NCBI RefSeq assembly: GCF_030269925.1
Contig: NC_085124.1
Location: forward strand, 11,532,001 to 11,596,000
Direction of reading: 5' to 3'
Origin: Bombyx mori
Lineage: Eukaryota > Arthropoda > Insecta > Lepidoptera > Bombycidae
Length of the DNA stretch: 64,000 bases
Of the stretch, positions 1 to 12,100 are shown piece after piece. Below the pieces are notes generated by a model. The model was not told the DNA's origin and searched no databases. It worked only from the letters and a program-made list of their open reading frames with translations. The first letter of the stretch is position 1; the number at the start of each line of letters is the position of its first letter. A program made the translations under genes and the position numbers.

Positions 1-119
1 CTCAGTATTGTCACAACGGCTACCCCACCCTTCAAACCGAAACGCATTACTGCTTCACGGCAGAAATAGGCGGGGCGATGGTACCTACCCGCGCGGACTC
101 ACAAGAGGTCCTACCACCA
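1..119 (-). repeat. Bm1 SINE body, cut by window start
   Basis: Reverse-oriented Bm1 body ending in the block gaggtcctaccacc. It continues off the left edge. Confidence 0.8.
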
Positions 120-857
120 ATAAAACCAGATTGAAGGTATGCGAGTGTGAGATTAAAAATAAACCGCTTTCTTTAAATATCATCTATATTTTTTTTATTA
201 TGTACTAAAATACTATAATGCTACTAAATATAAAGCAATCCATCCACACACAAAGAAATGAAACTGTGATAATATATTACTTTAATGTAAACTATGCCTT
301 TTTAATAATTGAAATATATAAAACAATCTCGTTGGATTGAATGTTTGCGAGTGTGAGATTAAAATTAAGCTTAAAATTAAGCGCTTTTTTTAAATATCAT
401 CTATAATGTTTAAATTATGTATTTTGCAATTATCAAATAACATTTATAGCTATGAATTTGTGTCAGTCATCTGGGGACGCGTTAGTAATCATCCATGAGC
501 AAAACGTTGCCATTAAAACCGGCATATTCTTATACACATTCCATGCATTATTCACATTATAAAGTGCTCAAAAACCCAAATTACATTTACAAACGCTTTT
601 CACGTCTCATATACTTCTAATATGCCTTAATTATTTTCGAACTAAATTATAATTATAATATGTACTCATTGAATTATATTAACTGTGTGAATAAAAAAAG
701 AGTTCTTTAAAATATCATCCGTCGATAGAACCTTTCTCGGATACATGGCAATTTCTCAACTGTACTCTGGCATGACTTGCATCCATAAACAACGGTAATC
801 ACTTACCATCAACACGCAAACTCCCATATACAACGGATGGCAAAAAAATTCCATACC
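120..857. other. AT-rich, no gene seen
   Basis: AT-rich sequence with a short direct repeat of the phrase gcgagtgtgagattaaaa at about 139 and 347. I see no gene or named element. Confidence 0.4.
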
Positions 858-1055
858 ATTCTTTATAGCTTAGACGGTTGAACCCATGGACATCAAAACG
901 CAAATACCGTCACCCACCTTGAGACGTGAGTTTTAAGTCTCTATTCTACAACAGCTGCGAAGCCCTTCAGACAGAATGCGTTACTGCTTTGCGGCAGAAT
1001 TGGGCAGGGCGGTCGTGCTAACCCGTGCAGGCATCACGAGACGTCTTACCCGTTA
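858..1055 (-). repeat. old Bm1 copy
   Basis: Diverged reverse Bm1. The blocks acccaccttgaga and attactgctt are still readable. Confidence 0.6.
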
Positions 1056-2845
1056 AATTATGGCTTCACCGTGATCCATTAGTTTCGGCTTATAGTGAAC
1101 GATAAGTAAAGTTACGTACACATGAATATTCTGTTGATAGTACACACATGTCTGAGCGAGGTTTGATCGCAACACGCGTTAGTTAAAAGCTATTTTTATT
1201 AGCATAGATAAACGCGCCAACTGCTTGTTTAATGACAGCCGGTATCCCTAATGCATTGAGATATTAAGTTGATATCTCTAGTGAATTAAATAAATACTAA
1301 ATACCGAAATACGAATAAATCTTTTTAACAGAGATACACCTTTAAAACAAGAACGGATTATTTGTTCGCCAAAACGAATGTAAGTGGTTAATTTGAATGT
1401 TATGTTTTAATTCCCATGATAGCTATCTAAGCGGACAAAGGTGTATTTTAATCATCGAAGGGTCAAGGACAATGTCAACGCATTATGCCACGAAATGAAT
1501 ATAGTAGATACGTGTAAAGAAAAAACCCTTTATTATTTAAAACTCATTAATTTTTAAAAAAGGATTTTTCCCTTTGTGTCTTTCAGCGAAGTCTGTGATT
1601 CAGTAAAAAGAAAGTATAGTTTGTTTAAAATATTAATTTTATTAGATTAAGGGCTTTAAATGTTGTTTTCTTATTAAACATATAACATAAAACGTAGTCA
1701 AGCATTTTATTGTTAATTCATTCTGAAGTACCCAATATCATTACATAAATAACATCGCATCGATTGATTAAGTTAATCAATACCAACGCATTGCATTAAA
1801 AACTGATTGCACATATTGTCGTACGAAAATAGTTCTTAAGCGTAATTTTCAATCAGAACACATTCGACTTTTATCTATCGGTTTAGGTTTTACGTTATCT
1901 ATTTATCGATATGCATACGTATGTAATACGCAATCGTATCGCTCATACTACAGTTGCCTAATCACTCTACAGCTCATGTGTTTTCTATTTAGTTATATCA
2001 TGCCGCTCAATAGATTGTAACCTTTTATTCTTTTTGTCTATATAAAACTATGAAAAATGTATTACGTTAAAAGGCATTCGTAAACTAAACCTGCTACTTG
2101 TTCTATATTAGAATGAATAGTCTAGTTATTTGATTAATATCATGACACTGTAATTTCAATAGAGCCAAATTGTAAATGGATATTTAAAGTATATAGGATA
2201 AGTATTTTATCACAGATCGCATCTACACATCAAATTCAGTAATACTTCTATTCATAATAATCATATTACGAAAACAAAACGAATTAATTAATAGGTACAC
2301 AACTGAAATAAGTATACTTGAGTGCGAGTAGGTACTCGGCATGTTGAATATTTCTCTTTGTTTAGAATACGGGAAACGCACAGTAACAACCCAAAGAGAT
2401 TACTTTCGTTTATTACGGACATTTTCTATCGCTCGCACGCCTACAGAAAATAACGTCGCGGTTAACTATGAATTAGTGCCAGTACGAACAATGTTTAGAG
2501 ATGATTGACCGCGTGGCACTATGAATATGTTAATTGCAAATTAATGGGATGGGACGTTCGGGCGTTTTGTCGACCTAATGCCATCTATTAACCGGATCAG
2601 TAAAATAAATTCTAAAACAGCGACATCTAGCGATCAAGTTATGAATCATTTGAGGTGTTTCAATTTGAAACCAACAAACATTGCACCGCAAAGTAGATAG
2701 ATGTCGCTATTTTAAATTTTTTAAATGACAGAAGTCTGTAATCTGAAACCATTGAAAAAAAATCTATAACTTTGAATTTAAAATTAATTTTATTCGAGAA
2801 TTATGAATTGACGTTATTAATCGTAAATGCAGTGGTTAATTTTCA
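1056..2845. other. AT-rich, no gene seen
   Basis: No repeat family and no open frame of note over 1.8 kb of AT-rich sequence beyond the Appl 3' region. Confidence 0.4.
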
Positions 2846-3064
2846 CTGGTGGTAGGACCTCTTGGGAGTCCGCACGGGTAGGTACCACCACCCCGCCTAT
2901 TTCCGCCGTGAAGCAGTAATGCGTTTCGGTTCGAAACTGAGACCTTAGAACTTATATCTCAAGGTGGGTGGCGCATTTACGTTGTAGATGTCTATGTGCT
3001 CCAGTAACCACTTAATACCAGGTGGGCTCTGAGCTCGTCCACCCATCTAAGCAATAAAAAAAAG
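2846..3064 (+). repeat. Bm1 SINE, 5'-truncated
   Basis: Forward copy from ctggtggtaggacctcttg to catctaagcaataaaaa. It lacks the tRNA-like head. Confidence 0.85.
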
Positions 3065-3066
3065 TC

Positions 3067-3180
3067 TTTTTTTTTATTGCCCTTGTAGGCAGACGAGCAT
3101 GTGTGGTTACCGTCGCCCATGGACGTCAGTAATGCAAGAGGCAGAGCCAAGCCGCTGCCTACCGTTAAGAATCCTCTAAG
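3067..3180 (-). repeat. LINE 3'-end fragment, family G
   Basis: A T-run followed by attgcccttgtaggcagacg and accgtcgcccatgga. A second copy lies at 55400-55505. The tail-first layout indicates a reverse-oriented, 5'-truncated retroposon that inserted at the poly(A) end of the preceding Bm1. Confidence 0.6.
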
Positions 3181-3335
3181 GTCCTCAGAACGTTTGAATA
3201 GAGATATGACATAGAGTATTAGATTAATATTAATTTTTAATCTAACCATATAAATCGCAGTGTTTACTACGTTCAATTGTTTTAGACTCAACAATTTTAT
3301 TATACTTTTTAAAATAAAAAAAACGGATATTCCCC

Positions 3336-3524
3336 CAGCCTACTGAGTTTCTGGCAGGATCTTCTCAGTGGGTCGCGTTTCCGATCCGGTGGTAGATTCC
3401 GCGAAGCACTGCTCTTGCTAGGGCCAGTGTTAGCAACACCCCGGGTTTGAGCCTCGTGAGCTCACCTACTAACTCCAAATCTAGAATAGCCCCTCGAGGT
3501 TACTAGAATAGACATGGAAAAAAA
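3336..3524 (+). repeat. LINE 3'-end fragment, family B
   Basis: Begins with a degenerate cctactgagtttct block, passes through gatccggtggtagatt and gtgagctcacctacta, and ends in an A-run. It is one of about ten 5'-truncated tails of the same non-LTR element in this window. Confidence 0.75.
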
Positions 3525-4703
3525 ACGGATATTCCTATTATCAATTGTCTTTAAACAAAAAGGAGGAGATTTTCAATTCAGGTTGAATAAGTTTTTAAGT
3601 CAATTCATTCTAGACCCATACAGAAATCTACCCTCGTGACTCGATTACAATTTGAGCTAATTCCAAAACCCGATACTACAACGTAGGATTTAAATGTGTG
3701 AAAATGAATCATTAATAATGCACATAATGTATTTATTAGTACGAAATTTGTTTACGGGATATTGTCAAAATTTATGGAATCTAATAGTATCACACTATAA
3801 AGAATGGTGTATAATACAACGTAATGTGAAGCATTTGCATTCGACCCTCTCAATAATTGATCCTCAAAGTAGGGTGCGCCGCTTGGGAGGGTTGCTTCCT
3901 AATAATATAAGTATACAGCGCGTTTCTGAACATTGTATAGAATAGTTTCTAAAGCTAACATGACAATTAATTAGTGTGATTTTTGAAAATGATTTAAGAC
4001 TCTATTAAAACTAATTATATAGTTTGATAACGCCTTTGTTATTTTCGTTTAATTATTTTCGATATTTATGTTTGTAACACTTTTTAAATTTCGTTAAGAT
4101 GGACGAATAAGGTGATGTTTATGATTATTTTTTTATATTGTGCCAACTGCCTGTTATCGTGATAGATATAGAGAGACAGATAGATATAGATAGGAAAGAT
4201 AAGTCGAAGCCCCAAGTAGAACAAGCGAACAGAACTAAAGATACATATATTAAATAAACAGATAGAAAAAAAGATACAAAAAAAACCCTAGATAAGTATT
4301 TCAAACTAAATATAAACAAATTAAAAAGTATTTTGAATGTGATTTGAATATAATGAATATGTGTCAATCACAGTTCGAAACAACAAGTCTTGTGTTAGTA
4401 CCTTATGGTAATTTTCTACCCCAGTCCAGGGTATCTAATGTCACTAGTCTAAATCCAATACTGTCCGTAACCACTTAACAAAAAGTAAGCCGTGAGTTCG
4501 GTCATACATCTAAGCTATATTGGCTGAACGTGAAGTTTGTTAACTTTAGTAACCAGTAAGACCGAACTGTAAATTCAATCAAATTCGTTTATAATTATTT
4601 GAAACTATCATCGAAAACTGAAACATACGCACCATCTATAGTAGGTGTTCTAGCTTGTAGTTAAGTACCTATAGATACGGCATCGAAACCGACCCCATGG
4701 AAA
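3525..4703. other. no gene seen
   Basis: AT-rich sequence with short open frames of low-complexity composition only. A short degenerate Bm1-like scrap (accacttaacaaa...ccgtgag) lies near 4470-4510. Confidence 0.35.
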
Positions 4704-4900
4704 GTTTTTTTTTCGTATGTATGCTGATAGCCTTGAGAGGCTATATCAGCGTTACCCTAGCGTGTAGGTGAGCTCTCGAGGCTCAAACCAGAGATGTTGC
4801 TAACACGAGCCCTAGCAAGAGCAGTGCTTCGCAGAATTTACCTCCGAATCAGAAACGCGACCCACTGAGAAGATCATGCGAGAAACTCAGTGGGCTGTGT
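4704..4900 (-). repeat. LINE 3'-end fragment, family B
   Basis: Reverse copy: a T-run, then gctgatagccttgagaggct, ending gaaactcagtgggctg. Confidence 0.75.
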
Positions 4901-5276
4901 CTCTGGGTTAATCAAGTTAAGTAGTCAGCGAGGGCAGAACGTAATCCGAATAGTCTAAGAGACGGTGACTGGCTACTTACGGTACCTACTTAGAAAAATA
5001 CTATTTTCCATTTAGTCTCCTCTAACTTCCGCATTCAAAACAGGTCCTGCTAGTCTAACGAAGGCTTCCTATTTCGGAGAGATAAAAAAAAAAGATAAAA
5101 TAAGATAATAAAAAATTGATTGAAAAATTTTAAGATAAAATAATAAAAAAATTACTTAGTTCCTACGAATAAATAAATATTTATTCGTAGCTTAGTTCAA
5201 AGTGTTCGCAGTGACTAGGCGGCTGCCAATTGAATATTTTTATTATTCTCAATGAAAGTATTCAACGTTAGACAGA

Positions 5277-6570
5277 TACATAGGCGGCACTGAAAATTTC
5301 GGGAATTAACGAAGTGACACAATATTACTATTTAAAAATTTATTTATTGCTTTTCGAAGTATTCTCCGCGAAATTTGACACATTTTTCCATACGATGGAA
5401 CCAATCATTGAAGCAACCATTCCATTCGGAAGTTGGGGTCTCCAAAATGGCCGTTTTGTAGGCGTCCACAGCTTCTTCAGGTGATGAAAATCTCTGTCCA
5501 CGCAATTTATTCTTTATTTTAGGGAAAGTATAGAAATCATTAGGGCTTAGGTCGGGGCTGTACGGCGGATGGTCTAATAATTCTATGTTTTCTTGCTCTA
5601 AAAACTCTTTTGTTCTGTGCGCGGTGTGAGAACTCGCATTGTCGTGATGGAGGATGATGCGGCGGTTGTCGTTCTCTTTACGGAGTTCAGAAACGACCTG
5701 TGGCAAACAAATGCTAGCATACCATTCTGCATTAACCGTTCTTTGCCCCTCAAGAGGAATAGTCGTAACATGGCCGGTTTTGGAGACAAACGTGGCCACC
5801 ATTTTTTTGCAACACTCCGTGAACGAACAATTTTTGTTGGCTTTAACTCATTTTAGAACACCCAAACTCGTGACTGGTTTTTTGTTTCGGGTTCGTACGC
5901 GTATATCCAGGATTCGTCACCTGATACAATGTTGTATACAGCATTTGAGGATCCTGCGTGGAATCTTTCGAGAGTTCTGACGCACCAAGTAACGCGAGCC
6001 GCTTTTTGCTCTTCGCAGAGCGAATGCGGTATCCATCGGGAAAACAACTTTTTTACACCTAATTGTTCATGCAAGATTATTTGTATTTGACTCATGCCAA
6101 CGTCTAAAGTTACCTGAATTTCGCGGTATGTCACATGTCGATCTTCCTCAATCAGCTTACGCACAGCATCAGCGTTTTCTTGGGTGACTGCAGTTTTTGG
6201 ACGACCTTGACGGGGATCATCACTTAGCTTGACACGTCCACGTTGAAACTCAGCAAACCAGCGATAAATTGTGGTTTTGGATGGGGCTTCATCACCAAAT
6301 GCAGAAATCATCCGGTCAACACACTATTTTTGTGTTAAACCACTTCGAAAGTCATAATAAATCATCGCTCTTGAATTTTCTCGAGTCAATTCCATTTTCT
6401 CAACGACTAAACAAGTTTGACAAAACCTCGTGACAAGACCGAGAATCTTTTTTTAAATAAATAAATGGTATTCGATTTTTAAAACCAAAGAGTTTTCAAT
6501 TAAAAATATTTTAATATGACAGGAACAGTGGAAATATTCCATTCCCGATACTTTTAGTGCAGCCCTCGTA
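5277..6570 (-). mobile_element. mariner transposon, inactivated
   Basis: About 1.29 kb bounded by TA dinucleotides. The ends read ggcggcactgaaaatttcgg at the left and cgatacttttagtgcagccc at the right, imperfect inverted repeats, and an end very like the left one recurs on the other mariner at 27091-28376. The inside is a Tc1/mariner transposase relic on the minus strand. The TA target and the D34D catalytic spacing identify mariner. Confidence 0.88.
5344..6395 (-). pseudogene. mariner transposase, broken
   Basis: The frame starts at an ATG at 6395 (MELTRENSRAMIYYDFRSG) and ends ...GEYFEKQ at 5344. It is broken three times: a TAG shortly after LTQK, a TAA after SRVWVF at 5853-5855, and a 1-bp deletion in the A-run next to MVATFV that shifts the rest. 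The paired-domain-like HTH part (SKTTIYRWFAEFQRGR) and the catalytic motifs (SGDESWIYAYEP; HHDNASSHTA; HPPYSPDLSPNDF) are readable. In B. mori annotations such copies are often labelled SETMAR-like, but here no SET domain is attached. Confidence 0.88.
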
Positions 6571-7269
6571 TAATAGTTGTGTAACTATGGTAGATACTTT
6601 TGAAAGATACAAAAATAGGGCCCGTTTTGACAAAACTGATGCTTGAATTGGCTCTTAACAATAATGCTATTATTGTTATTTATTGTTTAATGTAAAAGAA
6701 ACTGTGTTAATGAGAAAATGAGGATATTAGTCGAAACATGTAGCGTCAGACGCCAATAACAAGACCAATATTTTTAAATGTCTATTTATTGATTCAATTT
6801 GAACTTCGAACTCACAATAAATGCAGCAGAAGGAAAACAAAAAAAATTCAAACAATTATTATACAATGATTAATAATTATAATTTAAGTACATGACAATA
6901 CTGACCGGGAAAAGTACAGAACTTAGGTTATTAAATCTTCAAACATCGATAAGTGGATTAATATTACATCAAGATCAATCAAAAGTTCATTATCTTCTAA
7001 ACCGACGTGAGATAGCTGATTTTGAGCAAAAGTTTTGTTAAAAAAATAAATGGTCGGCTTGTTATTATTGATATTAAAAATACAGAGTGGATATTTGATG
7101 TGGAATAAACTTACAGATATAGTGAGTTTCTTATTTAAATGCTGTATGATAAGCTACGGGCTGACGTTTGATTACGCCTTTCTTGTTACGATTACACCAT
7201 CGCCATCTGTTGTCCGGGTAATGAAGCTGACAAACTTCAAATTCGTACCAAAAAAGGAACAATAGACAA

Positions 7270-9037
7270 CGCCGTGACTGATATGACTTCAATTTGTATT
7301 AACGTCACTACGCCCGGAAATAAATAGAAATATTATATAGTGTATGTATATAAATTAGCTTATGTAACATATAAGCTTAAATGTATATAATACTGAGGCA
7401 GAGTTACATCTTAACTACGACGTAACATTAATTGTGGTACGTGGAATTAGACACGAGCGCAAGCGCTTACTTCATACGGACGAATGCGATATATAATAAT
7501 ATTTGCTTTTATATCTATGTATCTGACGCTAAAACATCTATATAATGTATTAATTTTTGTACATCTACTTATATAGTAATCGTACATACACTCACTAAGC
7601 TTAAAGGTTCTGCCGAGATCGCGTACCCAAAAGGTGTCGTAATATCATCCCCGATCGAACGCCGCGGCCATGACTAGATAATGACGTCACTTCATGATTA
7701 TTGCGCTACCGGCAATGACCATAAACGAGTCGAAACTCCGAAATACCTATTGAGTACACGGCGTATCCGAACGAGAACTGCATATAATCCCGCAGGCGAA
7801 CGAAGGTGGACTAATAGAAATTTAAGCCGGAAACAATAATAAAAACGCATAATTAACTTCGCACGTACAAATTTATTAGAGACATTGGAATGTTTTAAGC
7901 GAAAATTGGAATAGATTTTGGGGGACGTTCGCCTGCGTCGGCTTTGCCCTGACTAAGTACACAATAATTATTAAAATATATTTTCGCATTTATTACATAA
8001 AATTCACGTTTAGATCTACCTAAGTTATTAAAGGAAACGAAAGCCGGCATTAGGGGTTAGTTAATAAATGTATAAATTTGTACGCGGAGCCTATATACAC
8101 AGCGTACCATGGACGTTCATTCCACTCCTCCGAGTAATAATGACCTATGTATTTAGTACTACACAAGCAAAGCTGAATGATGCGTTAAACTTAGATCGAG
8201 AAACCGTGTTAATTATCTGATTGTAAAATGAATTACGAATAATACACGAACGAAAACATCGGTTATTATTACTGGAGTAGCGGTCTCGAAAAAACTTAAT
8301 TTAAAAAACTCTTCTACGGTGACACTTATGTACCCTAAAACACTAGACAAAAAACTTAGATCTAAACCCTTATTAAATAAACATAATAATTACTTTTGGT
8401 GCAAAAAAAATAACAAAATAAATACAATACGTTTTGATAGCGAATTACGCACACGTATCATTAAAGACTAATCACACAAGCTTTTTAAATTAAATTTGTA
8501 ACAAACGCAGAGATTCCCCTCCAGGCACGTCTGTAGTACATGCGCTGACATAGATATTATAAATATTTTGTCAATGGAAACAAACTGTATACAGCTCCTA
8601 CTAAGGACTGTGTAACACACATCATTTACGATTTAGAAATAGTCAATTTCATTTCTCAGCATGGCTCTACGAGGATTCGGATATGGCCAAGATTGATTGG
8701 TTATATATGTTGAAAGCTTTTTTTATTCCGTTTATAATTCTATTACGTATGCTATCTGATATTCGATTGTGTTTTCCGTGGAGCTATGCAAAGAATAAAA
8801 TAGACTAGCCTTCACATCAGGACTAGAAGCGGCCGGGACCAACATAACCGTTGCAGGGTTAAGACGGGCCTGGCAGGGAAGATGCTCTTGACAGCCGCTG
8901 TCACAGATCGGAACACAGAACCTGATTTTCTTAACCTGTACTATGATGGAGCTCTTTTAACTTCCACTTCTAATTATTTTCCGTAAAACCGATTTGCTTC
9001 GACGGCTGTCAACTGCTTTGGGAGAGTCGAGGTGGAT
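7270..9037 (-). other. Appl: probable Appl 3' UTR
   Basis: About 1.8 kb after the stop codon without a recognisable repeat and without a convincing ORF, unlike the rest of the window. The 200 bp next to the stop are GC-richer than the surroundings. AATAAA on the minus strand occurs at 8722-8727 and at 7872-7877, either of which could serve as a poly(A) signal. The 3' end itself cannot be placed from sequence alone. Confidence 0.45.
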
Positions 9038-9148
9038 TTACTCCTTGACCTCGAAGTATTTGTAGGTGGGGTTCTCGTAGCCATTGATCTGCATGTTGGC
9101 TACGTGTCGTTCCTCTGGAGTCGGAGCCACCACACCGGTCTGCTCCAC
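9038..9148 (-). CDS. Appl: Appl exon p: cytoplasmic C-terminus and stop
   Basis: Encodes the last 36 residues (746-781) and a TAA stop at 9038-9040. The end, [19 protein letters not shown], is identical to the fly C-terminus. YENPTY is the adaptor-binding and internalisation motif of the APP family (PTB-domain partners such as X11/Mint, Fe65 and JIP1). Confidence 0.97.
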   Translation of the reverse strand: MEQTGVVAPTPEERHVANMQINGYENPTYKYFEVKE

Positions 9149-12100
9149 CTAAAGATAAGAAATATAAGTAATTTCAGACGCTACCAAAAATAGTACATTG
9201 TGCACCAAAGGGAGAAAAGTTGGGAATAAAAATTTAATTGGGCGTGTAAAATTTAATTAAAATTTATGTTCTATTTTTTAGTAGCATTTTCTATAAAAGC
9301 GTATTTTGTTAGTTTTTTAAACTATTATTTATTTTATTAACATCCATCACATCCAGTAGTATACCTGCACGAAGCCTTGTGCTTGAGGAGCGCGGTCGCG
9401 GCGACGAGCGACAGCGAGGGCGACGCACGCGGCGGCCGCCAGCGCCGCGCCGCCCACACACAGCGCCGGGTACAGGGCACCCGCCCCGCCAGACCCACCG
9501 GCGCCGCCTGTGCCGCGCACTGTGTAACCCTGCAACATAGACCGCATTTACCGCATCTGACAGCCCATTGAGTTTCTTGCCGGATCTTCTCAGTAGGTCG
9601 CGTTTCCGATCCGGTGGTAGATTCTGCGAAGCATGGCTCTTGCTAGGGTTCGTGTTAGCAACGTCGTCAGGTTTGAGTCCCGTGAGCTCACCTACTAGTT
9701 AAGGTTACGCTGAAATAGCCTCTCAAGGCTATCTTAGGTAGGAAAAAAAAGCATCTGACATGCTGATCTCCTCTTCCTACCGCAAATCAATAAAGGGTAG
9801 GATAACGATAATACTATCAATTAGTGTTGAGCCCTGCATCTTGAAGTGGGCATAGGCATTTGCGTTGCAAGACAACTTCGGTAATCGTTTACCATAAGAC
9901 ATCAAGCGTTAGCCGCAACTGAAATAATTTTACATTCTAAGAACTATGTACTAATATTTCCTTATCAGTCAGTAGTTATACAATAATCTTGACCGTATTT
10001 TATAACTAATTTCACATTTGGGAGAGACGGCTTCTTGAAATATGTAATTTCTATTCATCACTGCCAAAAGAACCATACAGGCCATCAGCATGACATACAC
10101 AACCCAAACAAATACACATTCGCTCATCATATCTCAAGATAAGAGAGGATATTAAAATAAAAAATAAACGTTCCATATTCGACTGTACTAATCCAAATCC
10201 TAAGCTGTGCTAAGGTATGTGTCCATTATAGTATAGACTAGCTGTGCATTGTACTATGTGCTCAGTGCGAGTTTTTTAACGTATCTCGATAGCGTAAAAG
10301 TTAACTCAGATTTGTATTCAGTTGGAACGATTGCCGCCAGGGGCGCTGTTAAAAAACTCGCACTAAAAACACTGAACCAACGAGATAATCGATGCAAGTG
10401 GCTGTATGTACTTACAGGCTGCGAGTGTTGCAGTTCGTGTTTGAGAGCGTGTGCGGGCGGGGGCGGGGCGCGTTCCTCGGCATGTTCCAAGGCTGCACGA
10501 AGTCCTTCTCCTTCAGTCTGCGATACAAATACGTAAATTTGATTCTACCCTCCACCACTAGATGGTGCTATTATAAATAATTTAATGGATTTGTTTTTAA
10601 AAATTAAAAGTATTAATAAGTATAGATCGACCCCATTTATGTAGAATCAGACAATATTAACAATAATTTCACGTTGTACATTCATTTATGTGTTGTTATA
10701 TCTATTGACAAAGTATACGGATTGTCTGACGCGGAAATATCCACGGGACCTTCAAAGCCGTGAGTGAATTATACGTCTATATTTTGTAGCCAAAATATGC
10801 ATTGTTTGCAAAAAGCCATTGTAATGCTCCAAGTGCTACCGAATACTTACTCCAGTTTTATTATAATTAATTTTTAAAATCTGTATTTCAGTAAAAACCA
10901 TACATTTTATTAGTATTACTTATAATCTGTGTTAGTAACTTAAAAACCTAATACATTAGTATTTGACTATTTATTAAATTCTTTTTAGTATTTCCCAAGT
11001 GCCTACTGCAAAGGCTATTTATTAACTAGCAATCCCCCGATTATATATAATTTACATTTATGTATATCTATGTGTAGTATTCAATTGGAAAAACGTCGAA
11101 TGTATTGTTGTGTTGTATTATGTATGTATTTGTTGAACCATAATCAAAAAGCTTCATACATTTGTATAGAATACCTCGCTGGTTGTACGGCGGCTGGTGG
11201 TTTCCACTTCGGCTGTCTCGGTCTCACCCTCCGGAGCGTCGGTCACGGTTGTCGTTACGATTTCCTGTCAACAAAACCCTTAATAATGAACAATAAACTC
11301 AACTACCGATTAAAAAAAAATTTTTTTTTCTTTTTTTTATTGCTTAGATGGGTAGACGAGTTCACAGCAAACCTGGTGTTAAGAGGTCACTGGAGCCCAT
11401 AGACATCTACAACGTAAATGCGTCACCGACCTTGAGATATAAGTTCAAAGGTCTCAGTATAGTTAAAACGGCTGCCCCACCCTTCAAACCGAAACGCATT
11501 ACTGCTTCACGGCAAAAATAGGCGGAGTGGTGGTACATACCCGTGCGGACTCACAAGAGGTCCTACCACCAGTAAATTTTTGTATTCATAGTAAAATAAA
11601 AGTAATAGTAATCCTTCATTCCTTGTAAAAACTAGCGTCGTTATGTACTCTTAATCGACCTGTATCCACTCAATGCTGAGTGTAGATCGCTTCATCTACA
11701 CCCGATTCTTTTGTAATGTACTCACGGTAGTCGTGGTGTCCTGAGTGTAAGCGGCCCGTGTAGTGACGTCATGTACGGGAACTGGAGCGAGGGAGGGGAG
11801 AGGGGAGGGCGAGGCGGGGGCCGCGCTGGACGCGGGGGAGGCTGGCACCGCGGAGGGGGCAACGCTGCTCGTCTCGCCCTCGCTTATTTCATTCGTTTCG
11901 TCATCGCTTTCTTCGCTATCCTTAACACCGTTGGATGTCTGCGATGATACAAGAACCGTTATCTATTTAATAATACGTAAAGCAAAAACTTTGGACCCCC
12001 TTTTACGAAAATTGCACAGACGGAGGAGTATAAAATTTCTCACACTTATAGAGAATGAGTGCAGAATGCTAATATTTTTTTTAACTTATGCATGAAAAAT

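Noticed and set aside
4125..4367. hydrophobic minus-strand ORF
   Set aside because: Low-complexity AT-rich composition (Leu/Phe/Ile/Ser) with no conserved motif.
11070..11402. plus-strand ORF of 110 codons
   Set aside because: Antisense of Appl exon m joined to a Bm1; no coding signal of its own.
11763..12095. Ser/Gly-rich plus-strand ORF
   Set aside because: Antisense of Appl exon l running into a Helitron.
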